Part shown: positions 1 to 10,998 of the stretch, piece after piece
Layout: each line of letters begins with the position of its first letter
Numbering within the stretch: position 1 is the stretch's first letter
Made by a program: the position numbers and the translations under genes
The notes under the pieces: model-generated
Seen by the model: the letters and a program-made list of their open reading frames with translations, nothing else
Told to the model about the DNA's origin: nothing
Databases searched by the model: none
Source: Montifringilla adamsi
Taxonomy: Eukaryota > Chordata > Aves > Passeriformes > Passeridae
Direction: 5' to 3'
DNA: 64,000 nucleotides
Assembly: GCA_017590115.1 (NCBI GenBank)
Contig: JAGGNK010003335.1
Location: forward strand, 806,001 to 870,000

Positions 1-183
1 CCTGGAGCCCTGCTGTCCTCAGGCCCCGTTTCCCCTTCCTGGGCACAGTGTCTCTGCAGAGCAGCCAGGGACTGGGGCATGTGGGAGCTTTCACCTGCTC
101 CCCAAAAGGGGGACGCCCCCCATATTTGTACCAAGTTTCTGGCAGGCCGAGGCCACCCGGGGTATTAAAGCTGTGATTCAACA
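1..183 (+). other. Possible 3' end of a plus-strand neighbour gene
   Basis: No coding exon is recognisable here. An ATTAAA hexamer at 164-169 is followed by a T/G-rich stretch (gtgtctgtcctgtgtctg) like the downstream element of a poly(A) site. The gene starting at 364 on the other strand points towards it, so this could be the 3' UTR end of a convergent gene lying to the left. In human the neighbour of CD14 on that side is SLC35A4, but nothing in the sequence proves that identity. Confidence 0.3.
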
Positions 184-302
184 GCATCCATGTGTCTGTC
201 CTGTGTCTGCCCACCCTGTGGGATGGTGTCTGTGCCCTTTGGGACAGGTTTGGGGGCCAGGGGTGTGTCTGAACCTGACAACACATGGCTGAGGGCACCC
301 TC

Positions 303-308
303 TTTATT
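303..308 (-). terminator. Poly(A) signal of the kinesin-like gene
   Basis: AATAAA read on the minus strand, 55 bases past the stop codon of the kinesin-like gene at 364-366. Position and strand fit the end of that transcript. Confidence 0.6.
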
Positions 309-363
309 CCATGTGGCTGCAGCCCTCCTGCCAGGCCAGCTGTCCCCACTCCCCGGGCGTGGC

Positions 364-3300
364 TCAGGGGATCTGTGTGGTGGCATCGGCCGTGCCTGCC
401 CGTCGGGTGTCCCGCAGGCGCTGGTTGTGCTCGGCGAGCTCCGCAGCGTCCCGGAGCGCCTCCTGCAGCAGCGCCCGGTGCCGGCGCTCCAGGGCCGCCC
501 GCTGCTCCTCCGCCAGGCGCTGCTGGTCCCGGAGCACCTGCGGGATGCCCGGGCGATCTGGCACAGCCCTGGCACAGCCGGAAGAGGTGCCCCAGCCCTG
601 CCTGCCCACCTGCAGCAGGTGCTGTCTGCAGGCCTTCATCTCCTGGCGGTGACAGTGCAGCAGGGCCTCCAGGTGCCACTCGGCCGCCTCCCGCTCCCGC
701 AGCGCTGCCTCCAGAATCAGGCCCAGCGCAGTCACCTCCCGCTGCCAGCGCTCTGTGTCCCACTGCGGGGGACAAGGACACGGTCAGGGCAGCTCTGGGG
801 TGTCCCTGCTCCCTTGGGCTGCGCTAGGGAGAGCAGTGCCAGGGGAGGAGAGGCTGGAGCTCGCAGTGCTGTGCTCACCTCCCCGCTGTGCTCCTGGGCC
901 GGCACAGTGCCAGCCCCCAGCTCTCGCTGGAGGTGCCAGCAGTGCTGAGCCCGCAGCCGCTGCCGCTGTGCCCTGGCCATGGCCCGCTGGACCTCCGGGG
1001 ATGGGCACGGCTGGCACCGGCTCCCTGCCTGGGGGAGAGCAGAGCGGGCTCGGGTGCCACCAGGAGCCAGTGCTGGCAGCAGAGCTGGCCCTGTGCAGGG
1101 ACCCTGCGGGCTCCCACTCACACTGTCGCACCCAGGCCATGGCTGTGACACTTTGCTCTGGGATGGCTCCTCCAGCAGCCCCTGCCCTGTGCTGGCCAGA
1201 GCTCGGCTGTCCCTTCCCTGGCTTGTGCTGTCACCCCATCCTGCAGTGTGGGGACAGGGGAGGAGGATGAGTGTGACATGGGGGGCTGAAGAAGGATGTT
1301 CAGATGGAGAGTGAGGCCTTTCCCACCGTGTAAAGCCGTGCTCTGTGCCCACATATCCCGCACCCAGTTGCGGGATGCATGCCTGGCCCCACACTCTGGT
1401 TCTGCTGGCTCCAGGCTGGCACTGCTTGGGGCTGTCTGGGTCCCAGGCTGCTGGCCTGGAGCTGTATTCCCTGCAGAGACCTGGTTCTGTCAGAGAAGGA
1501 GATTCAGCTGGGATTCAGGGCTTTTCCTGCACCTGACTGTCCCTGGGTGAGGGGGCCTGGCCTGATCTCTGCCCACCTTGGCGCTGGGCTGGTCTGTCTC
1601 ACTTGTCCCAAGCACCTTGGCCACTGCCTTCTTTTTCTCCCACCTTTGACTCTTCAGCACCTGGAAAAGGGGAACTTGTTGGGGTGTTTCAGACCTCCAG
1701 GCCTGGTGTGGCTCCAGGGACACATCTCACCCCTGGGGCAGCTTCAGCCCTGCCCTCAGTGCTGGACAAGGGCCTTGACATCAGGATGGGTCAAGAGCCT
1801 GCACCTTACCCAGCCCAGGGAATGACCATCCCAGTCCTGTGGATCCAGGGGCATTCCCCACCTGCAGCTCCCTCAGGGCTCTCTGCAGCTGGGCCACAGC
1901 TCTCCTCTGCTCAGGGCAGCCCGACCCAGCCAGCAGCTCCATCCGCAGCCCTCGCATCTCCCTGCGGCGTGCTGCAATCTCCTCCTCAGGGTCCCAGACT
2001 GTGGCGGTGATGGTCTTGGCCAGCCCCTTCACCCTCTCAGCCAGTCCCAGAGCTCCCAGGAACTCCTCCCTGGATGTGTCTGGGAGAACAGCGAGCCCTG
2101 GGCAGGGGCCATGGGGAGCCCCCAGCACAGGGGGTCCCGGTGCGATGGAGATGAGTGGAGCTGTGTCCAGCTTCCAATGACTGCAGGTGTCCCCGGGCAG
2201 CAGCCAGGCACCGAGTGCCAGCTGTGGGGCAGGATGGGGGGAGTCCTCAGGGAGGGGGCACCCAGAGTGCATCCCAGTCCCAGAGGCTACCTGGCAGTGA
2301 CACACACAGCAGCAGGAAGGTCAGGCTGTTCCCCTCCAGCAGCCGCTCCACGATCCAGGGCAGGCAGACAGCTCCAGGTTCCCTGCACTCCCTGCACGTG
2401 GGGAGAGACACCCCAGGAGAGGGCTGGCTCTTACCGTGCCAGGCAGGCTGAACCCGACCCACAGGGACCCAAGGATGGGCCGGCCCCACATATCCCCAGG
2501 CCCATGTCCCCAAGGAGCAGTGACACCCCCTTGGCTCCCAGCCACAGCTCCCACTGGGGTGTCCCTCCTGCTTCACCTCCAGGAATGGAATTCCCTGACC
2601 CCCAGCAGGCACAGGGAGTGCTGGAGGGGGAGCAGAGCTCAGCCCTGTACGTACAGCCTGCTGGCCCCTGGGGACACCAGGATCCTGAGGGCCGAGCGCT
2701 GGCGCCTGCCACCCTCCAGCTCTCGCTCCACGGTGAGAGTGAAGAGGCTGCCGGCCCTGGGGAGAGGCTGGTGTGGGAGTGGGGCTGCAGCAGAGCCAGC
2801 CCCAGCACCCCATGCCCGACCCTTCCCAACATGTGGGATCTGGGCCAAATCCCTCACCCCTGCACAGCTGAGCCCCTGTCTGTGAGGGGCTGCTGAGCAC
2901 ACCCCCGGAACAACACTGGGATGGCACCCAGCCCCCTGGCATAGGCACTGATGGCAGCCTGGGCATCGGGCACGGCCACTTCTGTTGCCTCTTCCACCAT
3001 CCTGGAAGTAGAGGGAGACGAGACCAAGTGAGGGTCACACCCACGCCCTGGACTCACTGAGGAGCACCCCTGGCCATGCTGTGGCTGGGCACCATGCTCC
3101 CTGCCCAGCCCACTGCTGATGTGGGATAATAGCTCCCAGCAGCATGCTCAGCCGTGGGGCATCAGGTACCTACAGGCCCAGGGGTGCCACATCCATCACC
3201 TGCAGGGCTCGGCCATCGGGACAGAGCAGGTCCCAGGCTTTGTTGTGGCTGCTGACCTGGAATGAGGGGGTTGCATTAGGCAGGGGGCAGGAAAAGGGGG

Positions 3301-5358
3301 TGCTGGCATCCCACACTCACCAGGGGCCCAGACTGCTTGTGGCCATGCACAGGTGAGGGTTGAGAAAGGCTCATTTTGGGGTAACTCCCAGCTTTCCCAG
3401 CCCTGGCACCAGGGAAGGGCAGAGCCCTGGGAACGCCCGAGCCCTGTGTGGAGCTTATCAGACCCCTGGCAGCACCCCAGAGCCAAAGGGCAGGACCCAG
3501 CCCAGTGGCAGGAGCTGGCATCACTCCTGTGCCACTCAAGGTCACACTGGAGGGACCTTCAGGCTCCAGGGAGCAGTGAGTGGCCCAGAAAGCCCAGCTG
3601 TGATGGGAGCAGGAAGGGGTTAGAGGGCGATCCTGATCCCACCATGCTGCTGGAGCCCAGGAGGTGCTCTGTGGGCAGCTAAGGCTTCCCACATCTGGGA
3701 AGTCCTGGAAATAGGTGAGAACGCCTGGGCATCCAGTCCCTGGTCACCATCTGGATGAGGGGACTGGATGCCAGCACAGGGCAATACTTGCTCTTGACAC
3801 AGCAGGGTCTGGGCAGTGGCAGAGAGGGAATGGGACCCTCATCCCAGGCCATCCTGCCCTGCTCCTGCCCTACCTGGACCAGGCTGACCATCTGCAGGCT
3901 CTGTGTGGCATCCCCCAAGGCCTCCAGTTCCTGGAAGACGGTGTCAATCACCTGTGGACAAGCTGGGAGCTGTTGTTTCCCAGACCCATGGCTGGATCTC
4001 AGCCCTGCCCTGGTGGGATCGGGGTCTGCTGGGTGACCCAGGAGCCCAGCACTGCACAGTTGTGCTGTCCCCTGTCCCTGCCAGCTGTCCCCTGTGCCCT
4101 CACCTGCCAGATGACACTCTGGAAGGGCAGCTGTGTCCCAGGGCCGTGGGGGTCCCACAGCAGCAGGGACACGCTGTAGCCAAGGGGAACCAGGGCCAGC
4201 TGGGGCCTTGCCAACTCCAGCACCTTCTCCTGGCAGGAGAGACATATCCAGCATGGCACAGCATGGCGGGCACAGCATGGCACAGCCAGCATGGTGCAGA
4301 GGGCCCTGGCCCGTGTGGCTGGGGACAGGGTACAGGGAAGGACTGGGGGCTCTGGGTACCTGTCCTGCATCCAAGTGGAAAACACCATCAACAGTCAGGG
4401 AGCTCTCCTGGTGCAAGGAGGGGGATAATGTTCATCATCAGCTTTCCCCTATCCCAGCATGACCAGGGCAGGGCAAAGGAGGGACTGGGCACGCTGGAAT
4501 GGAGATGGCAGGGGCGGCACAGAGGGCCTGACATGGGCAGGGGTGAGGAGAGAGGAGAGACCCCCTCCCTCCCCTGCTCTCTGGGAGCCCCCTGCAGTCC
4601 CTACAAGGGAGGGCCCATAGGGGTGTAGGGCAGGGTCAGCCCAAGAGCTCAGCTCCCATCAGGTGTGTGTCCCAGGCGTGGCAGGGGGTGGCACAGAGCC
4701 CTGCTCCCTCCTGGTTCCCCAGCAACCCTCGTGTCCCTGCCCTGCAGCTCTCACCTGGGGCTCCTTCCCAGCCAAGAGGAGCTGTAGGGGGTCCTTGCTG
4801 CTGTCCAGCCAGCTTTCTCCTGGCCCTGCAAACACTGAGTGTGGGATGTGGGGGGGTCACCCCCACCTGTCCTGCCCCCCCTGCAGCCTAGAGCCACATC
4901 CCAGGGCTTCACCTCATTCCCGAGCCCTCCCGGTATGACTCAGAGCCACCAGGATGGGGAGGACACCCTGTCCCTGTCAGCACTGCCCAGTGCTGGGTCC
5001 CAGTGCCACCACAGCTGTGGCTGCCAGGCTGTCCCCTTGTTCCCTGGTGTTCAGGTGAAGGCTCTGGGGTGGCCTGAGCTCTACCTGCTGCCTGCTGGAG
5101 GCCCAGGGCTGCTCGCACGCTGACATCCTGCTCAGCCTGCAGGGACAGAGGGGGAAGCAGCCACACACTCAGCAGCAGCAGCAGCTGGAGGACACCCCAG
5201 GGAGCTGGGCAGCCCCTGACAGATCCCTGCAAGCCAGCCTGGGCTGTCCCCCAGCACAGCACTCACCTGCTCCATGGGCAGTGTGGCAGCAGTGCCCCTG
5301 AGCTGCTGTTGGGCCAGGGCAGGGATGGGGTTACCTGGGGGATCCGGTTCTCCTGCAT
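364..5358 (-). CDS. Kinesin-like pseudomotor/coiled-coil protein, 17 exons, about 545 aa
   Basis: Not recognised as a named gene. Exons on the minus strand, 5' to 3': 5335-5358, 5267-5305, 5085-5136, 4755-4825, 4360-4407, 4104-4229, 3874-3951, 3174-3256, 2903-3001, 2655-2756, 2291-2391, 1862-2079, 1577-1660, 1122-1157, 879-1028, 610-762, 364-537. Every junction has GT and AG ends and the phases join into one open frame. Residues 65-300 follow the kinesin head order: a VDGVFHLDAGQ block, then GYSVSLLLWDPHGPGTQ where a motor has its P-loop, a DLLCPDG segment, VEEATEVAVPDAQAA, SLFTLTVE, VERLLEGNSLTFLLLCVSLP, and LGLAERVKGLAK. The P-loop GxxxxGK(T/S), the switch I SSRSH and the switch II LAGSE motifs are absent, so ATPase activity is unlikely. 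Residues 305-545 are charged coiled coil. CCDC78, remembered as kinesin-like plus coiled coil, is a possible relative but was not aligned. The start (ATG at 5358) is uncertain; another ATG lies at 5512. Confidence 0.75.
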
Positions 5359-6725
5359 TATTGATGGATGTGGGCAGAGCCAGTGGCAGCCTGGAGGCAC
5401 CCTGTTCCAGGGGCTGAGCCCTGCTGGACAGGAATCAGCGGGGCCACAGAGGTGCCTGGGGCCACTCACACCACCGGGGTGCTCCCAGCTCCAAGAGGGA
5501 CATCTCAGCCATGGCTGGGAGGTGAGGGACCCTGGACTGCCATGCACGGTGTCACAAGTGACCACAAAGCACAGAATCACTGCAGATCAGTCACAGCAAG
5601 AGAGCACAGAAGGAAATGCCAGTGCTGAGGATCCCCACTGTCTGTGGAAGTGCTGATGGGGAGTGCCAGGAGAGAGGGCCCAGGACAGCCCCTGCCCTGC
5701 TGTGGCAGGACCAGGGGGAGCAGATGCACACGTGTGCCTCTGCCTGCCTGTTCCCTGTGCAGAGTGAGACCAACGTCCCTGCCCCCAAAACTCCCTCACC
5801 TGTGCCTCAGGTGTGAGCCTGACGCCAGCTGGACACAGATGGAGCACTGGGGGCTCCATCAGGAGCAGGCAGGTCTCGTGGCAGGGACAACAGGGACATG
5901 CTGGGGCTTGGGGAGTCGCAGGAGGCCAGAAGGAAAACCCTGGGCAGCGTGGAGCCCTGGGACAGAGCAGGGCACCGGGCTTTAAGGGGGTCCCCTGAGC
6001 TTGGCTGGGCAAAGCCACAGTGGGATAATGCTGGGGGAAAGCCCTGCTCCACAGGGGAGCCCAGAATGGGGACTCCAAGAGCACCTGGGGGTCCTGTGAG
6101 CCTTCCCAGGGAGCCCCTGGTGGGAAGGGGCACACACCCCCTCCTGCTCTGTGCTCTGTCCCTGACCAGGCAGATGGCCCCGTGTGGGTGCTCCCAAGGC
6201 ATAGCAAAGCCTGGGATTCAGGAGACAGGGGTTTATGTCTCCTTCCTCATCTGTCAGCAGCAGCTGCTGCTCCCTGTTCCATGTCCAGCCAGGCCAGGGG
6301 CACCCTGTTGTGCACCCTGGTCAGCAGCAGCAGAGCCTTCACAACACCCTGAGCCAGCAGCCCCCTCCCCAGCCCAGGGCACGGCCCCATCCTCCCTCGG
6401 GCTGCCCAGGGCTGCTGGCACAGCCCCTCCACCCGGGCGGGGCACACCCTGGACATGAGCACACCCCAGTCCCTCCCGACCCACACCTGACCCCACACCC
6501 TGTTCAGCAGCTCCCCAACCCCAGCCTTGGTCCCTCCCCCACCCCAGCCAGCCCAGGCTGTGTTTGCCCGCAGGTCATGTGTACCTGTGCTCAAACAGAG
6601 ACAGGGAGGGACACGGGGAACACCCAGGCACAGCCTTTAATGCAGAGGCAGGACAGGCCCTGGGGAAGAAGAGCAGGGCTTGGCCAGGGGAGCGCTGCCT
6701 GCCTGCCACCAGCCCCTGCTTCTCT
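5359..6725. other. Upstream region of the kinesin-like gene, no gene seen
   Basis: GC-rich sequence with only shadow reading frames. A minus-strand ATG at 5510-5512 opens a short frame (MAEMSLLELGAPR) that ends at a good donor (GTGAGT, read on the minus strand just below 5470). It could be an alternative first exon, but its phase does not join cleanly to the next exon. I see no other gene here. Confidence 0.35.
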
Positions 6726-7012
6726 CAAGGACACAGTGACAGGACAGGGGGAATGGCTTCACACTGCCAGAGGCAGGGTTAGATGGGATATCAGAGAGAA
6801 ATTCTTCCCTGTGAGGGTGCTGAGGCCCTGGCACAGGGTGCCCAGAGAAGCTGTGGCTGCTCCAGGATCCCTGGCAGTGTCCAAGGCCAGGCTGGACAGG
6901 GCTTGGAGCAGCCTGGGATGGTGGGAGGCGTCCCTGCCCAGGGCAGGGGGTTGAATGAGATGAGCTTTAAGGTCCCTTTCAACTGAAACTGCCCTGTGAT
7001 TCTATGATTCTC
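6726..7012 (+). mobile_element. CR1 LINE 3' fragment
   Basis: Shows the typical avian CR1 3' end: an 'agaaattcttccctgtgagg' block, 'tggcacagggtgcccagag', 'aaggccaggctggac', 'ttggagcagcctggga', and the terminal short repeat attctatgattct at about 7000-7012. It is 5'-truncated, as most CR1 copies are, and has no usable reading frame. Confidence 0.88.
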
Positions 7013-7689
7013 CCCCAACCCCATTTTCCCAAGCCTCTCCCTTCCCCACCCTCCCTTTTCCTTTGAATGTTCCCCAGTCCTGCATCCCATAATCCATTTT
7101 CTCCTTACTATGAGATATTCTCTGAATAACCCAGAACAAATGAATTTTCTTCTTATCACTTAAAAAGTTTCTGGTTGAACCTCCTCAGGGTCCCACTTGG
7201 ACCCATCCGCCAGTGCCTCAGGTCAGGGTGCAAGGAGCTGCTCCAGCTCATTAGCATTTGTGAGCAGGGTGTTTAATTTAGTCATTTTCCTATTTTTTCA
7301 TGGGATTTTGGTTTTTCTCTTAGGCTGAAGAGCAGCCAAGCAGCATCCTGCCAACCCTGACATCCTGGCCCAGCCAGAGCCTGGGTGAGGAGAGGGAGGA
7401 TCAGCACAGGGGCCGTGGAGGCTCCAAGGATGCCTGGACTGCAGGGGCTGAAAGGTGTGGGGGGCTCCCCCAGCAGACCCCAGAAAGGCTGGGGGCATCT
7501 GAGTGCTGCCAGTGGGATCTGATGGAGTTGAGCTCCTCTTGTCCAGGCCAGGTGACATGGCAGGGACAGCGGGGCATGCTGGGGCTTGGGGAGCCACAGG
7601 GACATCCCCAGGGGGAGGCTGTGGCTGTGGGTCAGAGCATGGCACGGGGCTGGAGGTGAGGGGTGCCCCAGGGCCTGGCTGGGCACACT
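7013..7689. other. Spacer between CR1 and LTR-like repeat, nothing recognised
   Basis: The stretch holds T-rich and GC-rich sequence with only short unsupported frames. I see no exon, RNA gene or clear repeat. Confidence 0.4.
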
Positions 7690-8030
7690 CCTGTGGTAAT
7701 CACACATCCTCTGAGCAGAGACAGACATAGTTCTCCCAGGATTTTCCTGGGGAGCTGTGAGAAGCTCAGAGAAAAGGACTACAAACAATTCTTATCTCCA
7801 CTTGCTGCACCTGTTGTTGTGTGCATGTGGAATGTGTTATGGAGTTTGTTTACCAAAGGCTGATTTTTTAATTGGCCACTGGTGATGGTGTTTGGATTGA
7901 TTGATCAATTAGGTGAAAGCTGTATGGGACTGTCTGCAAGGGTGATGGGTTTTTTCTTATTAGAACAGTACAATATAGTAGAATTAAGTGATTGATCAGC
8001 CTTCTGCAATCATGGAGTCAATGCTCATTA
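7690..8030 (+). mobile_element. LTR-like repeat, copy 1 (3' side of CD14)
   Basis: Shares ordered blocks with 10999-11350: a 'gagaagc(c)tcagagaaaa' block, 'tggaatgtg...ttggag/tatggag', a 'ggtcaa/gatcaatta...agctgt' block, 'tagtatag/aatatagta', and 'agccttctnnaancatggagtca'. The composition and the T/A-rich right half suggest a solo LTR of an endogenous retrovirus, but no family was confirmed. A minus-strand ATTAAA at 7867-7872 inside it could serve as the CD14 poly(A) signal, about 335 bases past the CD14 stop. Confidence 0.55.
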
Positions 8031-8206
8031 TTCCCCATTCAGGGCTCGCTGCTATGGTACAGGCACAGCAGAAAAACCCAGCGGACAGCCCTGCTCCAGC
8101 AGGGAGCCCCTCTGGGCACAGGGAGAGCCCCTCAGCAGAACGGGGAGCTGGGAGCCTGCCCAGGAGCCCCTGCGGGGCAGCAGCGCTGGGAAGGTCCCGG
8201 TGCCCC

Positions 8207-9556
8207 TCAGGCTCTGCGGCACACGCTGCTCCTGGCCAGGCACACGGCCCCAGCCACGGCCAGCAGGGCCAGGGCCACGCAGAGCGGGGCCACCACGGCG
8301 GCGAGGTCACAGCGCAGCACCGACAGGGGCACCTGTGCCACCTGCCAGCCCTGGTACTGGGCTGGGGAGTGGCACCTGTAGTCCCCGGGCCAGCCCTGCC
8401 CCAGGTGCCCCGTGGCTGCCAGCGCCTGCAGCCCCCCGGCCCCAGAGCAGGAGCAGCTGAAGGGGTTGCCAGCCACAGCCACGTCCTGCAGGCGCCCCAG
8501 GAGCTTCACCTCATCCCTGGGCAGCTCCCAAATGGAGTTGTTGTCCAGGTGGAGGGTGTCCAGCATGGGGCAATTCCTGATGGAGGGGACGGCCTGCAGC
8601 AGGTTTTGATTCAGGAAGAGCTTCTTCATGGAGCTGAGGGAGATGTCTACAGCGTGGAGGTGGTTGTGGCTCATGTCCAGCACCTCGAGGCGGGGAGGCA
8701 GCGGTGCTGGCACTTCATCCAAGCCGGTGTTGGACAGGTTGAAGTGCCGGAGGGATGGTGGCCACTGGCAGGAGGAGGATGGGCCTGCCACGAGCTCGTT
8801 GTGGCTGAGATCCAGGTGCTGGAGCTCCAGCAGCAGCCCCAGGCCCTCACACACGCCGTGGTAGGAGCTCAGGTTGTTGTGGTGCAGACTCAGCTGCTGG
8901 AGCTGAGGGAAGGCTCCCTGGCAGAAGGCGGGGGTCAGGCTCCCGTCCCCGAGGCTGTTGTGTGCCAGGCTCAGGGAGCGCAGGGCTCTGAACAGCCTCC
9001 CGATGGCACAGGGCAGGCTGGTGACACCCGAGCCGGTGACAGCCAGCTCCTCCAGGGTCTCCAGCCACCTGCTCAGGCTGGAAAAGGCCTGCTCACGGCC
9101 TGTCAGCGGGGCTGAGGTCACGTTGTGGAAGCTCAGGGACAGGATGGGCAAGTTCTGCCCATCCATGTCACTCCAGTCGCCTGTGCCCTGGAAAATGCAG
9201 CTCTCAAAGGCCAGCTCCTGCACGTGCGTGTAGGAGAAGAACCTCAGCACACGGGCGAGGAGCATCTCAGGCACCAGGACATTTCCAATAATTATTTTCT
9301 GGATGACAAGGGAGCCCAGAGTGTCAATGACAGAGTCGTCCAGGTCCCTGATGGGGAAGGCTGCGTATTTCTCCAGATCCCCACCCCAAAACTCCACCGT
9401 GGTTGCTGGGAGGCACTGGATGATGCTGCCAGCGGTCTCCTCGGACAGGTTGTAGCACACACAGGACTCCTGAGTGCGGTTGAAGAAACACCTGTTCCTT
9501 CTGCCCTCTGCCACCTGCAGCCCCAGCCCTAGGAGCAGGAGCACGGCCACACTCAT
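8207..9556 (-). CDS. CD14: CD14, monocyte differentiation antigen / LPS co-receptor
   Basis: CD14 binds lipopolysaccharide and other microbial ligands and hands them to TLR4-MD2 at the cell surface. The single coding exon gives 449 aa. It has a signal peptide at about 1-18 (MSVAVLLLLGLGLQVAEG), a cysteine-rich N-terminal cap (CFF...SCVCYN), repeated LxxLxLxxN leucine-rich repeats from about residue 150 to 370, and several N-x-S/T glycosylation sites. The last 30 residues form a hydrophobic segment (VVAPLCVALALLAVAGAVC) followed by a short basic tail. That is a transmembrane anchor rather than the GPI signal of mammalian CD14. An open frame continues upstream to 9835 without a plausible protein, and the ATG at 9556 directly precedes the signal peptide. 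A splice acceptor (tctcccccag on the minus strand) lies about 18 bases upstream, so a 5' UTR intron is likely. The neighbour TMCO6 matches mammalian synteny. Confidence 0.95.
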   Translation of the reverse strand: MSVAVLLLLGLGLQVAEGRRNRCFFNRTQESCVCYNLSEETAGSIIQCLPATTVEFWGGDLEKYAAFPIRDLDDSVIDTLGSLVIQKIIIGNVLVPEMLLARVLRFFSYTHVQELAFESCIFQGTGDWSDMDGQNLPILSLSFHNVTSAPLTGREQAFSSLSRWLETLEELAVTGSGVTSLPCAIGRLFRALRSLSLAHNSLGDGSLTPAFCQGAFPQLQQLSLHHNNLSSYHGVCEGLGLLLELQHLDLSHNELVAGPSSSCQWPPSLRHFNLSNTGLDEVPAPLPPRLEVLDMSHNHLHAVDISLSSMKKLFLNQNLLQAVPSIRNCPMLDTLHLDNNSIWELPRDEVKLLGRLQDVAVAGNPFSCSCSGAGGLQALAATGHLGQGWPGDYRCHSPAQYQGWQVAQVPLSVLRCDLAAVVAPLCVALALLAVAGAVCLARSSVCRRA

Positions 9557-10998
9557 GGTGAACAACCTAAAAACTGGGGGAGAAACGGTGAATGGCAGCT
9601 GAGGGGACCACTCTGACCCAGCCTGGAGGGATGGCTTGGGCAGGCTGAGCCCTGCAGAGCCACCCCTCAGGGACAGGGCGCTGCCCTCGTCCCTCCTGCA
9701 CCCTCCTGGCCACTGAGGTGTGCTCGGGCCAGCAGCCAAACGCCCAGGAGCTGCACCCGTGCCACCCTGCCCGCAGCAGGGAGTCTCCCGAGGCTCTGCA
9801 CTGTCCTGCTTGGCTGCCTTGCTGCAGGCTCCCACTCCTGGGCGAGCAGGAAACGCCTGGAGAAACTACAACTGTGGAGTTACAGACAGCGAAGCCAGAT
9901 GTACCAGTGTGACCAGGGACAGAGCCCCAGCTCTGTTTGTTCCTCTGTAATCTGGGGCAGGAAATTGCAACAGACGGCTTCATGCTTTCTCCTTCCTCAC
10001 CCAGCGATTTGATTCATCACCGGCCCCCAGAGGGGTAGAAAATGACCCCTGAAGGTGTGAACACATCCCTGTCTGCACCAGGATCTGGTCAGCTGACAGA
10101 GCCTGATCTCTCATCACCAGATTGCAAAAGAAGCAGCAAACAAAGGTTAAAGACTCCTAAACATGCGCTGACTCAGCTCAAAGGGGGTCTTTGGGGGTCC
10201 CCAGCCCAGCCTCCTGCTACGAGCGGTTCTGTCGCTGGCACCAGCCCTGATCAGGCACAGCTTTCCTCGGCCACATCCCAAAGCCCACCCGGGACGGAGC
10301 TCTCCCTACCTGTCCGTGCCATCCCGGGGCCGCAGCCCCCGAGCCGCTGTGCCCTCGGGAGGGCAGGGCAGGGGCAGCTCGGTGGCTCTGTGCGGTGACT
10401 CACCCGCCAGCTCACCCCGAGCGCTTCCTTGCTCGCTCCTTCCTCCAGCTGCTGCCAAACCCGCGCTGAGCTGCCAAGGGCTCCGAGCGCTCAGCTCAGC
10501 CCCGTCCGGCACCCGCTGCCGCCGCGCTCCGCCGGAGGAGCCCTCGGTGCTCCAGCTGTGCTCCAGCTGTGCTCAGCTGTGTTCAGATGCGTTCAGATGT
10601 GCTCAGCCGTGCTCCTGCCGTGCTCCAGCTTGTTCCAGCTGTGTTCAGATGTGTTGTGCTCCAGCTGTGTTCAGCTGTCCGGGCCGGGTGCCCTCGCCCG
10701 GGGCTGGGCAGACACCTCGAGCCGCTCCCGGGCACAGCCCTCGCTCCCGCAGCGTGACTTCCTGCGCGGCTCGGAGCCACCCGAGCCACTTCTGCTTCGC
10801 TTCCCTGCGGCTGCGGGCTGGGAAAGGCTGCGGCCGGAGTGCCAGAGCCGCTGGCTTTCCTAGGAAGGGTGAGGGAACGGAGCGGGGGCAAGGTTCCCCA
10901 AATGAACCTTCGGGACCAGCCCTCCCAGATCTGTGGTGCTGCTGTGCCTCAGGGCTCCCCGGGTGCTGAGCACCCTGCAGGCGATGCACAATCGTTAC
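9557..10998. other. CD14 5' flank with GC-rich island
   Basis: Probable 5' UTR intron, first exon and promoter of CD14 on the minus strand. The part from 10300 to 10900 is GC- and CpG-rich and holds a degenerate minisatellite. No coding exon is supported; the long frames seen here are by-products of GC content. The exact transcription start cannot be read from the sequence. Confidence 0.4.
10549..10682. repeat. Degenerate ~10-11 bp minisatellite (gtgctccagct-like)
   Basis: Repeated units of the form gtgctccagct, gtgctcagct and gtgttcagat run head to tail for about 130 bases. Units vary in length and sequence. The array lies upstream of CD14 inside the GC-rich island. Confidence 0.75.

Noticed and set aside
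190..948. A 252-codon plus-strand frame at the left edge
   Set aside because: Overlaps the last exons of the kinesin-like gene in antisense; no conserved motif.
1..5358. Kinesin-like gene as a processed pseudogene
   Set aside because: It has introns with consensus ends and an uninterrupted joined frame, the opposite of a retrocopy.
7988..9115. A 375-codon open frame on the plus strand opposite CD14
   Set aside because: It is the exact antisense of the LRR-coding exon; GC-rich leucine repeats readily leave the opposite strand open. No family resemblance, no splice signals.
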